64,000 nucleotides of DNA, taken from the NCBI RefSeq assembly GCF_037975245.1, contig NC_092564.1, positions 6,378,984-6,442,983 of the forward strand, written 5' to 3'. This document shows, piece after piece, positions 38,425 to 50,813 of the stretch (position 1 is the stretch's first letter; the number at the start of each line of letters is the position of its first letter). Source of the stretch: Apostichopus japonicus (lineage: Eukaryota; Echinodermata; Holothuroidea; Aspidochirotida; Stichopodidae). The position numbers and the translations under genes are program-made. Under the pieces are notes generated by a model. It did not search any database. It saw only the letters and a list, made by a program, of their open reading frames with translations, and was not told where the DNA came from.

Positions 38425-38698
38425 CAGTCGTATGTATGCGTGTATGTATGTATGCGTGTATGTATGTATTTTAGATCCTCCTGCAAGCAGGAACTCGCGA
38501 AGAAGCCATCATTGGCTTATCAAAGCCGCAAACTGACCGAAGTCAGGCTCTTAGATTCATATTTAACGACCATGATTATGAATTGTCAATTGTCAATAAC
38601 TCTGTAACTGGACGGGATACATTTAATCTTGGAGTGTCTCGAACTCGGGACCTTATGATTGAAAGGCACCGGCGTTAACCACTGAGCTAACATTCCAC
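38425..38698 (-). mobile_element. tRNA-derived SINE, copy 3
   Basis: This is the same element as the copies at 4.5 and 19.1 kb, in minus orientation. The head is at 38,698-38,630, the conserved body end CTCCTGCAAGCAGGAACTCG starts at 38,478, and the (TATG)n tail is at 38,425-38,470. Copies 2 and 3 are closely similar along the body, which suggests a fairly recent family. Confidence 0.9.
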
Positions 38699-38709
38699 AG
38701 TTGTAGAAT

Positions 38710-40360
38710 TAAATTCGATTCGCATATCCTCCAAATAGATATTGCACAGAGGAGACTAAAAAGTCAGAAACTTAGATATATCAATTAAATACAATATCAT
38801 TATTCAGAAACTATAGGACTTTTTTTTGGGGGGGTGGGGGGTGGGGGGAGGGGGATTTGAAAGAGAAAGAGAGAAAAGAAAAGGGGAAAAAGATAGTCAG
38901 GTTTGACCTACAAAGTAATATCAGGTTGGAACCAGTAAAAAAACCCATCATAATGAACACTACGGATGGATTCTTCCAAAAATGCAATCAAGAAGTTTCA
39001 AAATGTTAATAGTAAAGCACAGTACAGACTATGAAGCTAAATTTTATGTTCCTTTTTTACAGGCTCAACAATATTTAGGCTACAATAACTAGACTGGTCT
39101 TTTTAAGTCCAAATTGGTATAGGCCTACTTTGAAATCCAAATTCAAACATATACGATTCCAATACTGTCTTAATTTACAGTCAACAAGGTGTAACTACCC
39201 CCCCCTCCCCTCAGCCCACCACATTCTCATGCAACAACAGTCAAGTTATTTGTCAGAACCTGTGTATTTCTTGATTTTAAGTGATAGACAATAAGATTGT
39301 AAACGTACTCAATACTCTGGATTGGCAGACAAGTTCTAATATATTCTTTAAAAGCACCTGTTTTTTTTTTTTTTTGGGGGGGGGAGGGCAACGAAAATCC
39401 ATTCACTGAACGACAACTTACTGTGCATCGCCATCCTATAGTCCAGCGGCAGTTTTGTTTGAACAAAGATGAAAGAAATACCCACGAAGATTAATGCGCG
39501 TGTGTTTGTCTCTGTTAAATAATGACTTCAATATTACATATTTCTTTTTAATATTGCATAATCCAGAGGTATAGTATACTTGGACTTTAATATTTATATG
39601 AAAGCATTATTGTATTTTGTGTAACAATATGACATAGAGAGGCTTTTTTATGTGCGGGAGGGGGGTTCATTGTATCCAAATGTGTGCAAACTTGTGTTAC
39701 ATATTAAAAGCTTTGATTCGAATTCCGGTCTAGCAAAAAATATCTTTGCTCTTATCAAAGTTTATAATATTTTGCCAGTCCATTTTGTTCTTTAACATGT
39801 GTATAAATCTATGTTTTAATAAAAAAAATTGCTCCTGAAACCGCTTCCCTGTAGCTTTCCAGATTGAATCGAATGGAATAGGGATGTTGATTCCAGATTA
39901 CACGATATTAAATACACTTTTGGCATCCCACAAAGAAACAAACTACAAAGGGATCATGAAGGTTGAATTAGCTCAGTATAGAATAACATATGACTGAGGT
40001 CACTGGAAGGAATCCCGTTCTATTCACAAATCCTTTTGCACTTTTTCATATAACTAAAGGTTAAGTTAGAAAATTCAAGTTAGAACACAGCATCATTGGC
40101 TCGGACAGTTTATAGCCTACCGTACCCGGCGGTACAAGGCATTGTTTCCAGAGCATATGTATCTTATTGCTGTTAATACTTAACCAGTGTTTTCCGAGAA
40201 CATTTAATCATTGTAGAGGGCATATATAGCCTAATACTATTGTAATTACAGTTATGAGTCATATCTTATATCTCTGCTTTTTTAATTATATATTCATATA
40301 TTTATATATAATATATATATTTATATATGATATATATATTTTTATATATATATATAATAT

Positions 40361-40407
<47 letters not shown>

Positions 40408-41340
40408 CCATTATTACCAATATGACAAAAGGCTTACATATCATAACACACTTGACATTGCAATGACTTATACGAAACGAACTATCTTTGAGTTCAACAG
40501 CTTTTCAGGTGTTCCTTAAACACCGTAGTCACCATTAGTCTTAATCAACTATCTTCAACAAGCCGATAATGACTTTCTTATCAGTTTCCTCTGCGTATGT
40601 AAATTTGAAGTTCTGTCTATAGATTTGCCCGAAGAATGTTTGACTGGAACAAGCTTTTGGAGATTCGGCGATGTGTACGCACAGTCACACGATAGCAACC
40701 ATCACTGCAGACCTTTAGTTTGTAAACAGAATAGAAATTTACCTTACAGCAATTAATTGAGTCTCATGTAAACAGTAACACTTGCCTTGATGTATCTACG
40801 ATTTGAAAGGGTGATAATCGCCCCCATTCTATCGCCCGAAAGATCAATTAAATTATTATTAGCCAAGTACCATGTATAGGTGTGTATTTATATGATTAAC
40901 AAAAAATCAAGGAATTTATTTTACACCGATAACCTCTTACAAATGTAGAAGTAATAATCAGAATGATGACGATCAGTTAAAAAGTCATACGAGTATTTAT
41001 CTAATCAATATTCATATTTTATAATGAGGTCATTTCCTGAACAGTAATGCATACATGAATGATGGTACCATCTGGTCTCACGTTTTAGTTGAAAAGTATA
41101 ATCGAGTCATCAACTCGATGAATATTCATGAGAGAAGAACTCGATTTTGTTTAATATTATTTCTTTGTTAAATAGTTATGCAGACTGTATACGTATTATG
41201 CACTATCGGATGCAAATAGGTGTGATTGAAAACGTCAACCTGTAATTATGAAGATTGCATATTCAACCTATAGTTATGGTCATTTCAGCCAGTTGTGACA
41301 ATTTCCTAATGCTAATACCTCTCTAAACTGTACTCCAATA
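38710..41340. other. Intergenic, no gene seen
   Basis: G-rich tract at 38,828-38,852, C-run near 39,199, poly(T)-poly(G) at 39,361-39,387 and the TA tract at 40.3 kb. Otherwise plain AT-rich DNA. Confidence 0.5.
40290..40405 (+). repeat. TA-rich low-complexity tract
   Basis: TATATA blocks are broken by TTTATA and GATATA, ending in about 30 bp of pure (TA)n. Confidence 0.9.
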
Positions 41341-41341
41341 T

Positions 41342-41444
41342 GCTTCAAAGCACTGGTATTGACAGTACAAACAGTTCCTAACCTTTATCTGATAGAAACA
41401 TGATATTCATACTGCTCGTACTGACAATACGAGTGCTCTGAAGC
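41342..41444 (-). ncRNA. miRNA-like hairpin (candidate)
   Basis: The 33-nt arms at 41,342-41,374 and 41,412-41,444 are complementary at 28 of 33 positions, with a 37-nt loop. If the minus strand is transcribed, three of the five mismatches become G-U pairs, leaving only two isolated mismatches. Length and loop fit a pre-miRNA. It lies on the Hox strand about 9.4 kb past the Hox stop codon. The arms match no miRNA I can recall and do not match miR-10. An old MITE is the alternative. Confidence 0.35.
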
Positions 41445-43369
41445 AGGAACTGACACTATACAGTATGGAAAAAGTTGTCCCAACTGGGTGGTCATTTTGT
41501 TTTCCATTTAAACTATATATTTAAGGAAATAGCTGTTTTGCTGTATTTTTATACCTCAAGGGGCATTAAGGAACGATTCCGCTTGTTAATTCCTGCATGT
41601 TAAGCCCAAGTTGATTTATAACTTATGTATCTCTATGAGTCCATATGACTTCGAACTAAGTTTCTGTGAACTTTTCTTTAATGATCCTTGATACCTTTAA
41701 ACGGTACTTTTGAAAAGCGTCCAGTGGTAGCGTTTGTTGTTACTCACTCCAAGCCATGACATAATGTTTACAAAAATAGATTGATACACCTCAGTCTTAA
41801 AGATGTTTCGTTTTTACTTACAAACAGTTAGCCCTGCCCATTATTATGAATTTTAGTTTTAAAAAATGACTTTATATAATGTTTTATATTGGCATTGTTT
41901 TTGCATAATTTTGCATATAATTTCGTCCCTCCTTGTACTGCGTTGAAAGACTGAAAGTAACCGTAGACTATACCATACATTTTCTGGTAATTTTCTTCCT
42001 TGTAAAACGGTCGATGATGCCATCAGAAGCTAGCTCAAAATTGCAGCCTTTGAGAAAACATTCTTCGGTTTTAGCATGACAAAGTAACATTCCACAATCA
42101 TAATCACAAATCATATAAATCATTTATACAGTTTGGTCTGTACTAGTTTCATTCGACATAATATATAGCGAATTAATTCAACAAGCGAAAACACTTTAGC
42201 AGTTGTAATCGACATATCCAAGTGTAACACCGACATACAAAACCTACACAAAGTATATTATCTGAGAATATCTTCGTTTAATTGATGTCTCACGAAATTC
42301 ATTTATCGCCATTTAAGAAATGCATGCTCGTCATAAGTAATAGCGTACATATTGTATAAAAAACGGCTAAAAATATAAAGTTTTATCTAATTTTATATAT
42401 TAGTCGATGTTAATTTTATATCTCGATTTTAATTAGATTTTTTTCATCGATTTTAATATTTATTAATCGGTTTAATTCTCATGTGCGATTTAAAAAGACA
42501 TTTATATGTTACCGGGTATGTGGGTCAACTCAAATAGGTCATCGCCGGTGATGAATGCAATTTTACTATCAGTATAACAAATTGGTAAAAAGATTTTCAA
42601 ACAACGTTTTAAAAATCATAGCGAATAAAAGCTGTTAATATTCATACTTTGGTATATGCTATGCTGAATATCAGAACGGCATGATGAGTAATCCATTCAA
42701 ACTCAGGAAGACACAATGTCAATAATGCTATCCATTGTTAAGGGTTTTCTAGGAAGAAACTTCCAAATAATTGAACTGTTTTAATGATATGAATATGAAA
42801 CGTATAGATATTAATGACATGATTCAGCCATTAAATTTAATTGAAGGTAAGTTAAACGTGGGAACGTACTTGAGACTGACTAGATGACGAACCATACCTC
42901 TTAAGTTAATTTGATCAACTTTTTTTTTCTTTTTCATTTTGGTAAAACATTCTTTGAGACCTGCGATGCATTCTTTAATATGTGCGTGTCTTTCATTTTC
43001 TGTCTGTCGAATATATTAAACTAACTAAAAATAAAAATGGAAAAAAAAATGAAGTGAAATAACGTCTTTAAAGTAGCTGATTAATTTTTAAGCACATAGC
43101 AAAGGTTAGCCAGGGAAATGGGGCGTTGTGAAGTCGGGGTTTCGGAGAATGTTGATGCAGCAAAATCGATATACGTAAAACATAACAAAAATAAATATGA
43201 ACACACATACACATTCACACACACCCATACAGAAATCGATTGCATTATTTGAAAGGAAATGACTAAATTGTTCCGAGTAAGTGAAATGTGAATAGGGAAA
43301 GTATCCCTGAGGCATCTTTGAAATTGCGATACATTTCTGTCATGAAAAGCTGTCTTCGCTATAACCTTA

Positions 43370-43620
43370 CCTACTGCTCTACTAACTGCTCTACCTCACT
43401 TCTATACTTCTACTGTACTAACTGATCTGTCAGCGGCTCTACCGACTCAGGTTCCAAAATACTATTCTATCAGCGGCTCTATGTACCAACTACTCTGATT
43501 AACAACAAAGTACTCTAACAAAATGATACACCGACTTCTCTACGAAATGTTACGCCAACTCTTCTGCCCACTGCTCTACATAATAAAGTGCTCTAATAGC
43601 TGTGTCTGCTCTATATCGAG
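43370..43620 (+). repeat. Degenerate CTACTAACTGCTCTA-type repeat
   Basis: The words ACTGCTCTA, ACTACTCT, GCGGCTCTA and CCAACTACTCT recur at uneven 14- to 30-bp steps over 250 bp. This is an old, worn minisatellite. Confidence 0.5.
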
Positions 43621-45707
43621 CTCAGCGTCAACTATTTTGTACTGGCCACACAATATACGTTGTTCGTAATATTATATATAGAGATATTCACAACCGATGA
43701 ATAATCATACATTGCTATTGCTGGATATCCACAGAATAAAAGGAAAAGGGCGAGTCTATTCGATTGCAGCTCTCAACCGTTTCTGACACTTATAAGACTC
43801 CTTAATGCTTTTTATTTAATGTTCTAAAAAAAAGAAAAGAGAGAAAAAAAGGGCGGGAACGTAGCTATATTTGTATCGTATTTTTGCCTTTGGATTTGGG
43901 TCAGGATAATTTAAGGTACGGGGTGGGGTGGGGTGGGAGTGGAGTGGGTGGGGGTGGGGGAAGGGTATAAGAACATATATACACACTTGACGAGGATGAA
44001 TGGAAATGTAAAAACCGTAAAAGACAGAATTCAACGACAACTGCAAAAATAAATAGAAAAGATTCGAGGAAGTTTTCGTTATGATCATTTTTTTTTTATG
44101 TCGTGCTATGCAAATATAACAATGAAACAAGATCTTTGGTGGTGTGTTCCGAAATTTTAAATACACGGACAATATACAAATCTTTATCGTATAACTTTAA
44201 CATAAAGAACATCCAGAACAAAAGTTTCCCTCAATGACAAGAAATAACAATGGTTTGGGGTTGTTTTTTGTCGAAAAATTATGATAAATATTTTATTCTG
44301 AGACGTAATATATAGTGGCATATCAGATCCGAAATAACTTATTTTCTCGTCAAAGCAATTTTGTATTAGTTGTATATAGATCGTGTTAAAATTTGGTATT
44401 TCAATCATGATTTCCTATAAATCCTTATGTCAAAAGAGTCATAGGTGACGAAATGCTATTGAACGAATTGAGACAGCAATAATTCGTTGATTAACCTGTT
44501 TTCAGGGAATAAATCTTGAAGGAGGTTGTGGTGAGAGGGGTGGGAGTGGGGCGTTGGTGGTTGGGGTGTAGTGGGATTGCCTTAGTTTGGTACACATTCT
44601 AATCGGGTTTGGTAAAATTCGCACCCAAACTAACAACATGCTTCTTTAAGGAAGAATGAAGTCGTCTTAACAAAATGGTTTTTTTTTTTCCAGAGATAGA
44701 CATGTCACCCTACCAACAAAGCTTATATATTGGTAATATCAAAACAGGATAAGCTTAAAATGGCCTTGTAGTTCTGACTTATTTCAAATGATGGAAAGTT
44801 CCTCCTCCGATCTCAAATAATTGCTAAAATATTCTTGTAACAAAAAATAATTCTCAGATGCATCGCTGGAAATCAACACACTTTAATCTGCTTCCCGTAG
44901 TGACCATTGATTTAAACACACTATTTGTTCCTTTAAGTATAACTCACAAGTAAAAGTACTTCAAACTCGAGTGGAAAATTTCAAAACACACCTTAGACAT
45001 CTTACAGATATGATTATTGTGGGAATATACATATTGCCGCAGCCAATAAATTGCTTAAATGTGTGTAGGAGCTTCCGTAGATTTAAATATTCACTGGGCC
45101 AGGATTATTTCAGAACCAAATTCTCTTCTCATTTTAGTGGTGCGTTAGCGTCCATGTCGCCTACACGGTGGAATGGCAAAGTACTCTTTCATTTTTATCC
45201 TTTGTCTGTGTAGGGGGTGAAACAGATGGGGGCGGGGTTAGGGCGGGCGAGGGAAGGTGAGCGATGGAGCCGTCGAGATGGGGCAAGGAAGGTGTTAAGA
45301 AAATAGGCCCACAAGACTACGACCGCTGAATTGTTTTCCTGACATTCCTTTCGATTCCAAAGGTGCAATTGAAAACAAAATGAAATTAAAATAGCATACA
45401 CAAACTCATATATTTACATACAATTCAACACAACGTACAACAAGTACGAATTAAATAAATTATACACAAAACATACAGACGTTGATAAAATAACATTGTG
45501 TTTAATTTCAGTTCATACTATAAGTCACTTTGACGTGCGCTTATTTGTGTTGACACTTTGAAATCTTTGTTGTGATTTGGGTTCACAATGAAAAATTAGA
45601 ATGAATTAAAAAAGCAAAAATAGTATAAGAATGTTGATCTTTCCTTGATAGAGTTTTAAAATAATACAAGGGACAGAATAAAAGTAGTAACATATAGTAA
45701 TATATAG

Positions 45708-45710
<3 letters not shown>

Positions 45711-45788
<78 letters not shown>

Positions 45789-45799
45789 TATACATATAT
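45711..45799 (+). repeat. (TA)n microsatellite
   Basis: About 80 bp of TA followed by TACATATA variants. Confidence 0.95.
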
Positions 45800-46572
45800 C
45801 AATAACAAATGCGTGTGTATAAGTGTTTACATTTTGTGAACAAAACTTTCGGAGGGTTCGCCTGAACGGCGATTACAATAACATATCAGGTTATGTTTAT
45901 GCTATTAATAAACTTCGTACAGCCAACCGCACAAAAGAAATGTATTGTGTTTTTTTTTTCTTGTATAGTCTTTCTATGAAAAACCGTTAGACTTGTTTTT
46001 TTGCGGGATTTTGTTTTTCGATTTTGCTAAGAAGAGAAACAAAACACGTACCCAGCTGGACATTATGATGACCTTCTATGAAATAAATTCTACGAGTTGA
46101 ATAATAATCCTTTTCTCTTAAGTCTAAGTGTTATTCAAAGTTTTATGCGTAAACACTCTGCTTTGTGGATAGAAAATTAATCTAACTTCCTTACCTAGGT
46201 TTGACAGTGAGCCTGCACGCAGTCCCAAATATTAACCTTTCTAATTTCGCTTTCAATATAATAAAAATTAGTTTGGATGTGATAAACAAACGAAACGAAA
46301 GAAGCCAATGTCAGATCAATTGTCTTTCTCGTATTTGAAAGACGTAACCTATATTCAAATGGGAAAGACAAAATTTTAGATTTTTCTAACACAACATTGA
46401 TAGTAAGACGAATTGTATATTAAAAACATATTTAATGGTTAATAAGTAATAGTTTGGGTAAAAGTCTTTCAGAATGAAATTTTTAACAAAATTTACAAAC
46501 AACAAAATGCTTTCCCCATTCTTTAAAAGTTTAGGTTTCATTTCATTTCTGGTTAAAATTCACAAGCATTAC

Positions 46573-46666
46573 CTTTTTCTCGAAGAAAGAAAGAAATACA
46601 TCACACGTGAACGGGATTCCTTCAGCACATAATATCTCAGTAACGTAACTAGCAAGTGGTTTGGTG
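46573..46666 (-). CDS. Candidate internal exon, product unknown
   Basis: On the minus strand an acceptor CCATTTCTCACTCACAG stands directly before a 94-bp open stretch. The stretch ends in a good donor, GAGAAAAAG followed by GTAATG. It translates to a mixed helical-looking peptide that includes PLASYVTEILCAEGIPF and a Phe-rich end (VFLSFFEKK). The acceptor phase is 2 and the donor phase 0. I do not recognise the family and no partner exon is visible. The composition looks protein-like, but a chance match is quite possible. Confidence 0.3.
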
Positions 46667-48539
46667 CTGTGAGTGAGAAATGGACATAAACTAAAGCTAT
46701 AACCTTTACACAGGTTTTTTTGCATTCGTAAATCCAACGAACGCCAAATATGCTGAGTGTATCGTGTATCAATGTGTCTAAAACACATGTTTATCTCTGT
46801 AAACCATATGCAACAAGGATTGATAGAGCGAAACTGATAAAGAACTAGAAGAGGGGGAAGGGGGGGGGTGGTGGTGTTCAGAAGTTACTCAAGTGACTAA
46901 GTACTTGTAAGTAAAAATAGGTAATATGCATTGTATTTTGTTAAATTGGTTTGTTTAAAGGAAAGCTCATGGCTCCAGTTCCATATGATAACCATCCCCC
47001 TTCCTACCCACACACACACATCACGATGTCAATATTGGGGTGGGGGGGGGGTGCTCAATCAGTCTATGCTCTGATCTATGATGATGACATGCAACTTGAA
47101 ATCAAAATATACCCTTTTTTTCTATCACCATAACAACGGATTTGTCTCACGGTTGGCAAAGATATCAATTGACGGAGCATTTCACCTGCCAGATATTGCG
47201 GCCATAATATTCACTCATTAAAACCGTAGCGTCAACAAACAAAACGATTTCTCTTATCAGCTTTAATATCATCCAATATTTCAAGTTTAATTTTCCCCAT
47301 GTACATTGTTTTTTTTTTCTTCAGACGACTAAAACTGATGACACTATTGGCTGAACTTAAATGAGAATACCATTCCACAAACGGCATCACTTTGATGAAC
47401 ATGTCATCACACAGCGTCATCCTTCCGCGGAAATTACACCACATTAAGATCAGAAAACTGACTTGTGATTATAGAGAGGACTCGAGATGTCAGATGTGGC
47501 GACACACCCAAATATGTTACAACTTCCGAAAGGAAAGTGTTGACGAAATTGTCATATCATTTTGTCTTTGTTGTTTTTTCTACGGTTGTAACTCTCATTC
47601 TTTCTCAATAGTCATGGATCCGTGACGGATCTGACCGGATTTTAACTTTCATTTACAAGCAATCAGTGGTTATCTCTGTCCACTTTATAACAAAAGATAT
47701 ACGTTATGCCGTTAGTGTCTACGCAACCCCCTCCCCTTCCCCTCCCCCTGCCCCCAACCACACGAGGTATAATTTATAGGCTGACAATACTCAACATATT
47801 TTTAGGTTAATACGCCTAGAACAAATGTGCCAAACCCCCAGTTAATTGGTGGCTTTCAATCGATGTATGTTTACTCTCTTCAGGTTATCCACCCCATTCC
47901 TTGAAATTCTCAAAAGCACTGCATGCTGTGCCAGTCATGGAATTACGTTACAGACGGTGTTGTTGACCAGTAATATATTCGTTGTACCAAACCCCTACAC
48001 TTACTTGTTTAAAAGGTAATTCAATATATCCATTTCCGAAATCAATTCGTAACATCTCTCTGTCTAGATACATCAGTTATACTTCGTTTTAAGGGAACGC
48101 TTTGTTGTTGATTTCTGACTTGCGAAGTGGGGTTGCGGAATGATACTTCCGCCCCTCCACATTTTTCACTGGGGGGGCTGGCGCCCCCCCAGCCCCCCGG
48201 TTCCTACGCCCTTGTTAGATATCAAATGGAGGTGGGAGGAGGCCGGACGAGGGCAGATCGCGACTCTGTTCGCCAGCAATCCCATAATCGGCAGACCCTG
48301 CCAAATTAGCCAGCTTTCTATAACGCGCCAAAACATTTCAACTCTTCATTATTTGCTCATGACAATAAAAATTCCATCCATTCGAATTCAGTCTTCTACC
48401 TATAGTAGTAAAATCCCACTACCGTTTACCGTTCATCGATTGTTCACTTGCCATTTTCCATTTTCCACGATGCATAAACATCAGGTGCTATTTTAACATA
48501 CTTTCCATTCCCACTACAACGTGAGTCGTTATTTTATAT
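46667..48539. other. Intergenic with one worn element end
   Basis: G-runs at 46,861 and 47,041 and a C-rich block near 47,735. At 48,170-48,211 GGGGGGCTGG and CCAGCCCCCC form a perfect 10-bp inverted repeat, followed by GGTTCCTACGCCCTTG, which looks like the end of an element related to those at 9.5-16 kb. No gene is seen. Confidence 0.45.
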
Positions 48540-49330
48540 ACAATCGTCAGTCTCATCATGTTATAACCACCAATATTACCAATCCTTTATGTTGGAAAAT
48601 AATGGTACAACTTTCATTCCCACTACACTGCTATTGTTGAACACAATCTTCTGTTACTTTACAAAAGCCCAATATTCACCTCACCTTATCAACAATCGCG
48701 ATGATAAGGTTCCACGTCAACACATATTCTCTTTCTAATGTAAGCTTCAGTGCTCTCAATGGATACCTTAATAAATCAAAGGCACCCCCGTAACCAGTAT
48801 TCAATTAACCTTGGTGATTGTCATCATCATATGAGATATTGGTGTTCTTGAGATCTACCATCCTCACATTGCATACAACCACCATCACCAGCGACCCTAC
48901 CGAAAATAACCCAATGTTCAACTCATCTTGCTAATTATCCGCAATATGCATGAGATGTTACCCTTTTTCAGTCCTGTTGCATCTTCCTTCCTCCCTATGC
49001 ATGCACCATCACCGTCACCAATCCCACCGTGGTCACCAATATTGAACTAATCTTGTAATTATCCCACATATCATGCAACTTTGCTCTTTTCATGCCCAGT
49101 GGATGTTTCTTCCTCATGCACTATGCATGCAGTCACCATCACCAATCCCACCCGTAGTAACCAATTATCATATTTACTACCATTCACGGTAAGGTTATCA
49201 AAGATACGAACGTCCTCTTTTCAACTTCCCGATCTTATCTTATTATCTTCTCATCTACCATCTCGTCCAATTAAATCCCATGTCGGCATCAAGTATAGCA
49301 ACTCCATACTCCCACACAGTTAACCCATCA
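48540..49330 (+). repeat. Degenerate tandem array, unit about 126 bp
   Basis: The motif CACCATCACCAATCCCACC recurs at about 48,879, 49,004 and 49,131. It is followed each time by a TAACCAATATTCAACT-like segment, then a TAATTATC...CATGAGATG-like segment. Weaker copies of the second segment at about 48,668 and 48,797 extend the array upstream. The pyrimidine and C/A bias fits an old satellite-like block. The short open frames over it are by-products. Confidence 0.55.
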
Positions 49331-49885
49331 TTGCATCTCTATATATGATAACCGTCAATTCTTCTTGCATATTAAACCATATAGCATTTTTACTTTCGCT
49401 GGGCTTTCACGCCCAACGATAAGACCTCCATATGGTAGGTTAAGACACATGTATACTTCTATATGGTGAGAACTACCAAATTACCACACATCTTTCTCGT
49501 GAATATACCAGCACTGTAGATATGCGTTGATTTATCAGAAATATGTCAACAAAATGTCTCCTTTCAAATATTAGCCATTGATTCCATTCCTTAGCACTTA
49601 TTAGGTGTAACCCGATTATGTAAAGAATAATTGTCCCCCCCCCCTCGCCCCATCCAGCCCTTACTGCCTTTTATGTAACCATATTATGAAGTACTTGACA
49701 TTTCTTCCACATTTGACATTATTTCACAATCGTCAACATTAAAACAGCTTCGATGTATGTCGCAGTCTATCGTCTAGAGGAGATTTAAAATTACATTAAA
49801 GGTGCCTATGAAATTGGTTCTATTATAACATGAACCGTGCATATCGAACTATTATGAGGTGTCGATGGTTATATTTACAACATAC

Positions 49886-49931
49886 TTACGTCAAAGTGAC
49901 GTCAATGTAACTTGACGTCAGCTTGACGTCA
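49886..49931. promoter_or_regulatory. Cluster of CRE/ATF-type TGACGTCA sites
   Basis: Three perfect palindromic TGACGTCA octamers lie at 49,897-49,904, 49,913-49,920 and 49,924-49,931, with a one-mismatch TTACGTCA at 49,886-49,893. TGACGTCA is the consensus for CREB/ATF bZIP dimers. The cluster sits about 0.9 kb beyond the Hox stop codon in otherwise plain AT-rich DNA. A regulatory role is inference from motif density. Confidence 0.5.
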
Positions 49932-50813
49932 TTGCGTGATAAAGGAACATACGGAACCTATAAGATGTATTCACAAAAAATTGGACTTCCACTTTCAATA
50001 TTGTTTAAAATATAAAAGAATTGTTTCTTTACGTGTGCTGTCCAGGAATGGACATAACAATTATTCGAAGAAAAAAGGACCTCATTAGTGTGAGGGAAAA
50101 CTATATTGATTTGAAGATAGAAATGGTGCTGGTGTTGGTTTCCTTTACATTATAAGTGAATATTTGCAGCTTTCCAGATATTGCGCTACTGCAGGGTTCA
50201 AAGTTTCATTGTAAGTGCGCAAAAGACTTGTCAAACGTCTTTGGCTTTCAGTGAAAAATATCTCCATCGCAAAATTAAATAACTCAAATATTACACGATT
50301 TATCCGACCATTTTCATAGAATAGTAACATGAATTGGTCCATAGGACATAAATCCCGAAATTAAATGTTAGGGACATGAACCCCGAAATAAATGCAAGTG
50401 CCATTTTTCGTAAGAAGGTGAACCTCGATATGTCCACATCTAACCCTTGGTGATGCTTCGAACCCCTTCAGATGTTCCTGCTTTGAACTGACGAGTTCAA
50501 ATCTGTTTGAGTATCTGACGCACAATATCGTCGCACTGGGCAAGTCTTAAGAAGACTTCATGAAAAGTTCACTTTCTCGCCTTTTCCATTCGTTCTCCTA
50601 CTACGGTGTGACCAGGGGCATTAATTCGGAGAATTTGGCTTAAAGTGAATGCATGAAAATTTCCCCTTAATGACATATTTGGATGTCAGTGTGTTGATGC
50701 CGTTTGGAGCAATCTTTTCTTTCGGAAAAAACAGCTGCGATTGTGACTTCGAGACATGCACCACGACAACAACAAAAAAAACAGTGCAAAAAAAAAAAAA
50801 AAAGAAATAATTT
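49932..50813 (-). other. Downstream flank of the Hox stop codon, probable 3' UTR
   Basis: Minus-strand DNA after the TGA at 50,816-50,814 starts with long T-runs (around 50,770-50,805). It contains two short open frames (50,543-50,361 and 50,342-50,145) that match nothing I recognise. I found no clear AATAAA or ATTAAA on the minus strand here, so the transcript end cannot be placed. Hox 3' UTRs are often long, so the UTR may extend further. Confidence 0.45.

Larger units (their letters stand above)
41445..46572. other. Intergenic, little content
   Basis: Apart from the worn repeat at 43.4 kb, a G-rich tract at 43,918-43,965 and the (TA)n at 45.7 kb, I see nothing supportable. Frames such as 44,971-45,213 show no domain. 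Confidence 0.5.

Noticed and set aside
44184-44408. Possible hexapeptide-like FWM on the minus strand as a Hox N-terminal exon
   Set aside because: It lies downstream of the homeobox exon on the coding strand, and the surrounding frame does not look like a Hox N-terminus.
50145-50543. Two short minus-strand frames after the Hox stop
   Set aside because: They lie in the probable 3' UTR and match nothing. Their length is within chance, and no splice signals support them.
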